Assembly: GCF_017833295.1 (NCBI RefSeq) | Contig: NZ_JAFIBW010000001.1 | Location: forward strand, 5,394,001-5,458,000 | Reading direction: 5' to 3' | Length of the DNA: 64,000 nucleotides | From: Methylobacterium sp. PvR107 | GTDB taxonomy: Bacteria > Pseudomonadota > Alphaproteobacteria > Rhizobiales > Beijerinckiaceae | Part shown: piece after piece, positions 60,345 to 64,000 of the stretch | Layout: every line of letters starts with the position of its first letter | Position numbering within the stretch: position 1 is the first letter of the stretch | Translations under genes and position numbers: made by a program | Notes under the pieces: model-generated | The model's database searches: none | What the model was told of the DNA's origin: nothing | Seen by the model: only the letters and a program-made list of their open reading frames with translations

Positions 60345-61487
60345 TCAGGCCTGAGCCTCTGCGCCCAGACTCGCCAGCAGCGCCGCGAACAGCCGAGCCC
60401 GCTGGGGCAGCGTGTCGATCAGCAGGTGCTCCTCCAGGGTGTGGTAGCCCTGGCCGAGGGGCCCGAGGCCGTCCAGCGTCGGGATGCCGTTGGCGCCGGT
60501 GAAGTTGCCGTCGGAGCCGCCGCCGGCGCTGCGGTGGGGGAGGGGGTGACCGAGCCCCTCGCTCAAGGTCCGCGCCCGCTCGTAGAGGGCCATGCCGCCG
60601 GCATCCGGTTCCCAGACCGGCCGGGTCACGCCTCGGGCCACGGTGAAGCGGACACCGTCCGCCTCGCCCGATAGGGCCAGCATCCGCGCGACACCGCGGT
60701 CGAGGTCGGCCTGGCGCTTGGCCATGCTGAGCGCCTGCCCGCGGCAGACGGTCGGGACGCAATTGACCCACTGCCCGCCGGAGACCACGCCGGTCGAGAA
60801 CGTGCAGTCGGAATCCGACATGGCGTCGATCGCGAGGATCATGCGGGCCATCGCGCGGATCGCCGAGCGGCCCTCGTGGGGCGAGGATCCGGCGTGGCTC
60901 GGCCGGCCGAGCGCCTCCAGATCGAAGCGTGCGATGGCATAGCGGCCGGTGACGACGCCGTTCTCGGGCTGACCTGGCTCCGGCACCAGCACGAAGGCGT
61001 GCCGGGCGGCCTCGGCCTCGATCAGGTCGCGGGTCGAGGGGCTGCCGACCTCCTCGTCGCCGGTGAACAGGACGGTCACCGGCAGGGGCGTCGCGACGCC
61101 GGAAGCCGCCAGGGCGCGGAGCGCCGCCAGCGCAATCACGTTGCCGCCCTTCATGTCGAGGATGCCCGGCCCGTAGGCACGGTCGCCCTCGATCCGCCAG
61201 GGCAGGCTTCCGAGCGTGCCGACCGGATGTACCGTGTCGAGATGGCCGAGCACCAGGATGCCCGGCACGTCCCGCCGGGGGTGCGGGAATCGTGCGCGGA
61301 CGCAGTCGCTCAGGCCCATCCGGCCCGGGATCGTCTCGACGGTGGCTCCCAAAAGGGCGAGGTCGCGGGCGGCCACGCCCATCATCCGGTTCACCGCCGC
61401 CGCATCGTGGGTCGGGCTCTCGCACTCGACCCAGGGGCGCAGGGTCGCAAGAATCTCGCGCGCGTCGAAGTGGAGGTCCGGGATCAT
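60345..61487 (-). CDS. M20 family metallopeptidase, carboxypeptidase G2-like
   Basis: A 380-residue zinc-dependent exopeptidase of family M20. Metal ligands: VLGHLDTVHPVGT, GPGILDMKGGN, TGDEEVGSPSTR (catalytic and ligand Glu), and a late His in GLGPLGQGYHTLEEH. The dimerisation lid lies between, with GRPSHAGSSPHEG. It is of the carboxypeptidase G2/ArgE type. Start and stop overlap the M81 gene (ATGA), so the two are coupled. Confidence 0.92.
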   Translation of the reverse strand: MIPDLHFDAREILATLRPWVECESPTHDAAAVNRMMGVAARDLALLGATVETIPGRMGLSDCVRARFPHPRRDVPGILVLGHLDTVHPVGTLGSLPWRIEGDRAYGPGILDMKGGNVIALAALRALAASGVATPLPVTVLFTGDEEVGSPSTRDLIEAEAARHAFVLVPEPGQPENGVVTGRYAIARFDLEALGRPSHAGSSPHEGRSAIRAMARMILAIDAMSDSDCTFSTGVVSGGQWVNCVPTVCRGQALSMAKRQADLDRGVARMLALSGEADGVRFTVARGVTRPVWEPDAGGMALYERARTLSEGLGHPLPHRSAGGGSDGNFTGANGIPTLDGLGPLGQGYHTLEEHLLIDTLPQRARLFAALLASLGAEAQA

Positions 61488-62956
61488 CGGGCGGTCTCCT
61501 CGGCGAAGGGATCGGCGATCCGCGGCCAGTAGGCGTCCGACCGCTTGGTATAGGGGATGGCCCCGTAATCCGGCGGCACCGCCCCGGGCGCGGCGACGTA
61601 GCGGACCTCGCTCGCGACAGGCGCGAAGGCGGCATAGAAATGCTGCATCGACTTCACCACGACGATGCGCTTGTCGTCGAGGCTGAGGCCGAGACCCGTG
61701 AAGGCGTCGGGCGCGAAGGCCTGCTGGCGCTTGTGGGTCAACACGACGTGGATCCCGTCCGCCTCCACCCAGGCCGCGGGACCGAGATGGGCCCGGCCGC
61801 CGCTCAGCCCGGTCTGGCTGTGATCCTCCGACAGGCCGCGCACGGTGACGCGCAGGTCCACGGGGTCACCCGAGGTCACACCGCACTTGCCGCCGATCCG
61901 GAGCGTGAAGGTCGCGCCGAGCCCGGCCTCGTGGCAGATGCCGACCGCGCCGGGATCCCAGATCAAGCCCAGCGCCGCGCCCGTCACGCCCCGCTCGGCG
62001 AGGCGCGCGAGGATCGCGGTGTTGTCCGAGGGCGCGCCTGCGCCGGCATTGTCGGCGAAGTCGGCGAGCACCATCGGGCGCGGGTCGTCGGAGGCGAGGG
62101 CGAGATCGATCGCCGCGTCGATCGTGTCGCAGCGGCTCGCCGCCTCCTCCCGCATGGCCCAGACCGCAGCGGCGAGGTCGTCGGCCAGCGCCTGCGCCTT
62201 GCCGGCATCGCCGTCGGCAACGACGAGCATCCGGGCGCCGACATCGGCCACGTCACCCCACGGGAAGCCGTGCCCGAAGGAGACCGACAGGATCCCGTCG
62301 CGCCCCTCGAGCGCTTCCATCCTGCGCACGAAGCCCGCGACCGGCTCGCGGCTGGTGCGCCACATGTTGATGATCCGGCAATCGGCATAGGCCATGACCG
62401 GGCGGATGTCCTTCGACACCGTCCGCACCACCAGCGGGTAGAGGTCGCGGGCGCGGTCGACGATGTCGGTGTGGGGGTATTCCTTGTAGATCACGATGAT
62501 GTCGGCGTCTCGCCGCATCGTCTCGGTGAGATGGCAGTGCAGGTCGAGCTCGACGCCGATCGTGGCCTCCGGCCCCACGATGGCGCGGACCCGCTCCAGC
62601 GTGTCGCCCTCGCAATCGTCATAGCCCTCGGCGACCATGGCGCCGTGCATGAACAGCAGCACCGCGTCGACCGGCATCGCGGCCTTCAGATCCTCCAGCA
62701 GCGCGTCGCGCAGTTCCTCGTAGACGGCCCGCAGGGTGATCCCGCCGGGCTGCGCGAAGGTCGAGAGGCTCTCGACGACAGCGTGTCCGTCCGCTTCCGC
62801 CATCGCGCGCCAAGCCTTGAGTCCGATATTGCTGAGGCTCGGCGGGTTCCGGGTGCCGTCGCGGCGGGCATAATCGGCCCGGAACGCCGATCGGCCCGTG
62901 GGCAGAGGCGCGAAGGTGTTGGTCTCGGTGGCGAGGCCCGCGATGAAGATTTTCAA
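61484..62956 (-). CDS. M81 family metallopeptidase (MlrC-like)
   Basis: A 490-residue peptidase of the MlrC/M81 family, named for microcystin breakdown but common in bacteria without it. Signatures: AGLATETNTFAP, LFMHGAMVAEGYDDCEGD, GVELDLHCHLT, YKEYPHTD, SVSFGHGFPWGDVADVGA, and LADFADNAGAGAPSDNTAIL. Metal ligands are probably the Asp/His in ELDLHCH. It lies upstream of the M20 gene with a 4-base overlap. It probably processes peptides or cyclic amides together with M20. Confidence 0.9.
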   Translation of the reverse strand: MKIFIAGLATETNTFAPLPTGRSAFRADYARRDGTRNPPSLSNIGLKAWRAMAEADGHAVVESLSTFAQPGGITLRAVYEELRDALLEDLKAAMPVDAVLLFMHGAMVAEGYDDCEGDTLERVRAIVGPEATIGVELDLHCHLTETMRRDADIIVIYKEYPHTDIVDRARDLYPLVVRTVSKDIRPVMAYADCRIINMWRTSREPVAGFVRRMEALEGRDGILSVSFGHGFPWGDVADVGARMLVVADGDAGKAQALADDLAAAVWAMREEAASRCDTIDAAIDLALASDDPRPMVLADFADNAGAGAPSDNTAILARLAERGVTGAALGLIWDPGAVGICHEAGLGATFTLRIGGKCGVTSGDPVDLRVTVRGLSEDHSQTGLSGGRAHLGPAAWVEADGIHVVLTHKRQQAFAPDAFTGLGLSLDDKRIVVVKSMQHFYAAFAPVASEVRYVAAPGAVPPDYGAIPYTKRSDAYWPRIADPFAEETAR

Positions 62957-62987
62957 GGGTCTGTCCCCATCCGTATCGGCGGCCCGG

Positions 62988-64000
62988 TCAGGCGGCGCAC
63001 GGGCTCAAGGTGATGATCGTCTCGGTCACTGCATCCACGGCCGCGCGGCCGTAGAGCATCGGCACATGGTCCTGGGCGCCCCAGACCGGGGCGAGGTCGG
63101 CATAGTGCGGGCTTCGCGGGTCTCCCGACTGGCCCGGCACGTTGATGAAGACCGACCTGTCCCAGTCCCCCACATCCACAACCATGCGGAACGAGGCGCC
63201 GTGCGTGAGCCGGAACGTGTCGATCCGGTACTCCGCGTGCATGACCGATGCCGCGGACCCGCCCACGGGCAGCGGCCCGACATCCCAGCGGGATTCCGGA
63301 GTCAGGCCGGTCAGGGGATGGGCGAACAGCGCGTGGTGCAGACGGCCCCAGGACCAGCCGACGCGGGGTTCGCGAGACGCGACCGTTTCCGTATCGCTCC
63401 CTCCCCCCTCTGCGGGGGAAGGCGGCCCCTGCGTCAGCAGGGGCCGGGAGAGGGGAGCCCGGCTTCCGGGGAGTTCGCGGCCTTCACGAAGGACAGCGCC
63501 TTCTTCCGTACCGTCGCTCCCCTCTCCCGACCCCCATTGGGGGCCACCCTCCTCCGCAGAGGGGGGAGGGAGTGGAGCTTCGGCCTCCGGTGCGAGCCTG
63601 CCCATGGGGTCCGGCCCCATCCGCTCCAGGCAGTCCCGGAACGCCGCCCCCAGGACCTCCGCCAACAGCGCATCGCGCGCCGCCGGGTCGAGACCGGTCT
63701 CCAAGCGCTCGATCAGGCTCTGCGTGTCGCCCGGCGGCAGCAGGCGGCGGGTTCCGGCATCCGGCATCAGCGCGCCGAGCAGCGCCGGGCGCAGGTGATG
63801 GACCCACAGGATTTCGATAAGGGCGGCCGCAGGGGAATCATGATGCAGCGCCCCGTCGAACGCGGCCAGCAGGGCCCGGGCGGAGGCGACATCGGGATCC
63901 GAGGGCGCCGGCAGCGCGCGGATCAGATCGGCGAGACGCCGGGCCGGCTCGGACACGACGTCGCCCTGGAGCGCCTGCGAGTCGGCGAGGCTGTGCCGGG
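62988..64000 (-). CDS. penicillin acylase family protein, C-terminal part
   Basis: The C-terminal part of a penicillin acylase-family Ntn-hydrolase; the frame stays open to the window edge so the start and catalytic Ser are outside. Markers are WGRLHHALFAHPL, GPLPVGGS, GASFRMVVDVGDWD and FINVPGQSGDPRSPHYADLAPVW. Between the conserved segments LERMGPDP and WSWGRLH there are about 80 extra residues, most of them encoded by a palindromic repeat at 63397-63572. It lies 31 bp upstream of the M81 gene on the same strand. Confidence 0.9.
   Translation of the reverse strand, partial: RHSLADSQALQGDVVSEPARRLADLIRALPAPSDPDVASARALLAAFDGALHHDSPAAALIEILWVHHLRPALLGALMPDAGTRRLLPPGDTQSLIERLETGLDPAARDALLAEVLGAAFRDCLERMGPDPMGRLAPEAEAPLPPPSAEEGGPQWGSGEGSDGTEEGAVLREGRELPGSRAPLSRPLLTQGPPSPAEGGGSDTETVASREPRVGWSWGRLHHALFAHPLTGLTPESRWDVGPLPVGGSAASVMHAEYRIDTFRLTHGASFRMVVDVGDWDRSVFINVPGQSGDPRSPHYADLAPVWGAQDHVPMLYGRAAVDAVTETIITLSPCAA
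63397..63572. repeat. palindromic repeat element inside a coding gene
   Basis: CTCCCTCCCCCCTCTGCGG at the left and its reverse complement at the right (CCGCAGAGGGGGGAGGGAG) begin arms of about 60 bases, interrupted by few differences; inner arm ends are GGGAGAGGGGAGC and GCTCCCCTCTCCC. A 57-base centre lies between. It has the look of a MITE-like Rhizobiales intergenic repeat, but it sits within the penicillin acylase frame without breaking it. Confidence 0.75.

Noticed and set aside
61292..63013. 573-codon plus-strand frame opposite the M81 and M20 genes
   Set aside because: It crosses two real genes on the other strand and has no motifs.
1..64000. CRISPR array, integrase, transposase or phage genes
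   Set aside because: No regular direct repeats with spacers and no recognisable recombinase or structural phage proteins were seen in any frame.

Overview
The window reads as chromosomal DNA of a high-GC alphaproteobacterium, most likely Methylobacterium or a close relative. This is inferred from the very high G+C coding sequence and from typical Rhizobiales neighbourhoods: an rluC / HAD hydrolase / ATP12 stretch, a DUF374-waaA-lpxK lipid A operon next to a DUF2093 gene, an ECF sigma factor paired with an NrsF-type anti-sigma factor, and Irr-type iron boxes. Dispersed palindromic intergenic repeats of the Methylobacterium type also occur. I see no rRNA, tRNA, CRISPR array, transposase or prophage. 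Most genes are housekeeping or envelope genes in short operons with frequent 4-nt stop/start overlaps.

Layout, 1-22 kb: an epoxide-hydrolase-like enzyme, two YidB (DUF937) paralogues, an NlpD-like LysM/degenerate-M23 lipoprotein, an acetyltransferase, an outer-membrane beta-barrel protein with a clear terminator, RlmJ, a secreted RNase T2 with a coupled secreted partner, an App1-like phosphatase, a CorC/HlyC membrane protein, a class III aminotransferase, a cysteine-cluster protein, a decayed DUF6894 gene, glutathione peroxidase, ATP12, a HAD hydrolase, a PsiF-like protein, an alpha/beta hydrolase and RluC.

Layout, 22-30 kb: the most distinctive section is a metal-uptake locus. It holds an orphan HigA-like antitoxin, an AT-rich gap, a cobalamin riboswitch, a Zur-like box, a TonB-dependent receptor coupled to a PepSY membrane protein, and a convergent ZnuD-like zinc receptor with its own weaker Zur-like box. 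It suggests joint control by zinc (Zur) and vitamin B12 (riboswitch).

Layout, 30-48 kb: a MarR regulator, an orphan receiver protein, divergent bioA and bioF, an OsmC protein, a methyltransferase, gamma-glutamyltransferase, an OprB-type porin whose predicted start lies in a dispersed repeat, a CPA1 antiporter, glutathione synthetase, small secreted or hypothetical proteins, and a PBP1-DUF1214-DUF1254 operon. Layout, 48-64 kb: a DUF1223 / ECF sigma / NrsF cassette, a creatininase-family enzyme, cheY and cheZ, ribF, the lipid A-Kdo operon, a VIT1-type iron transporter behind two Irr-like boxes, a metallophosphoesterase, a 53-codon small gene, and a hydrolase cluster (amidase, M20, M81, penicillin acylase). 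The last gene runs off the right edge and carries an in-frame palindromic repeat element.
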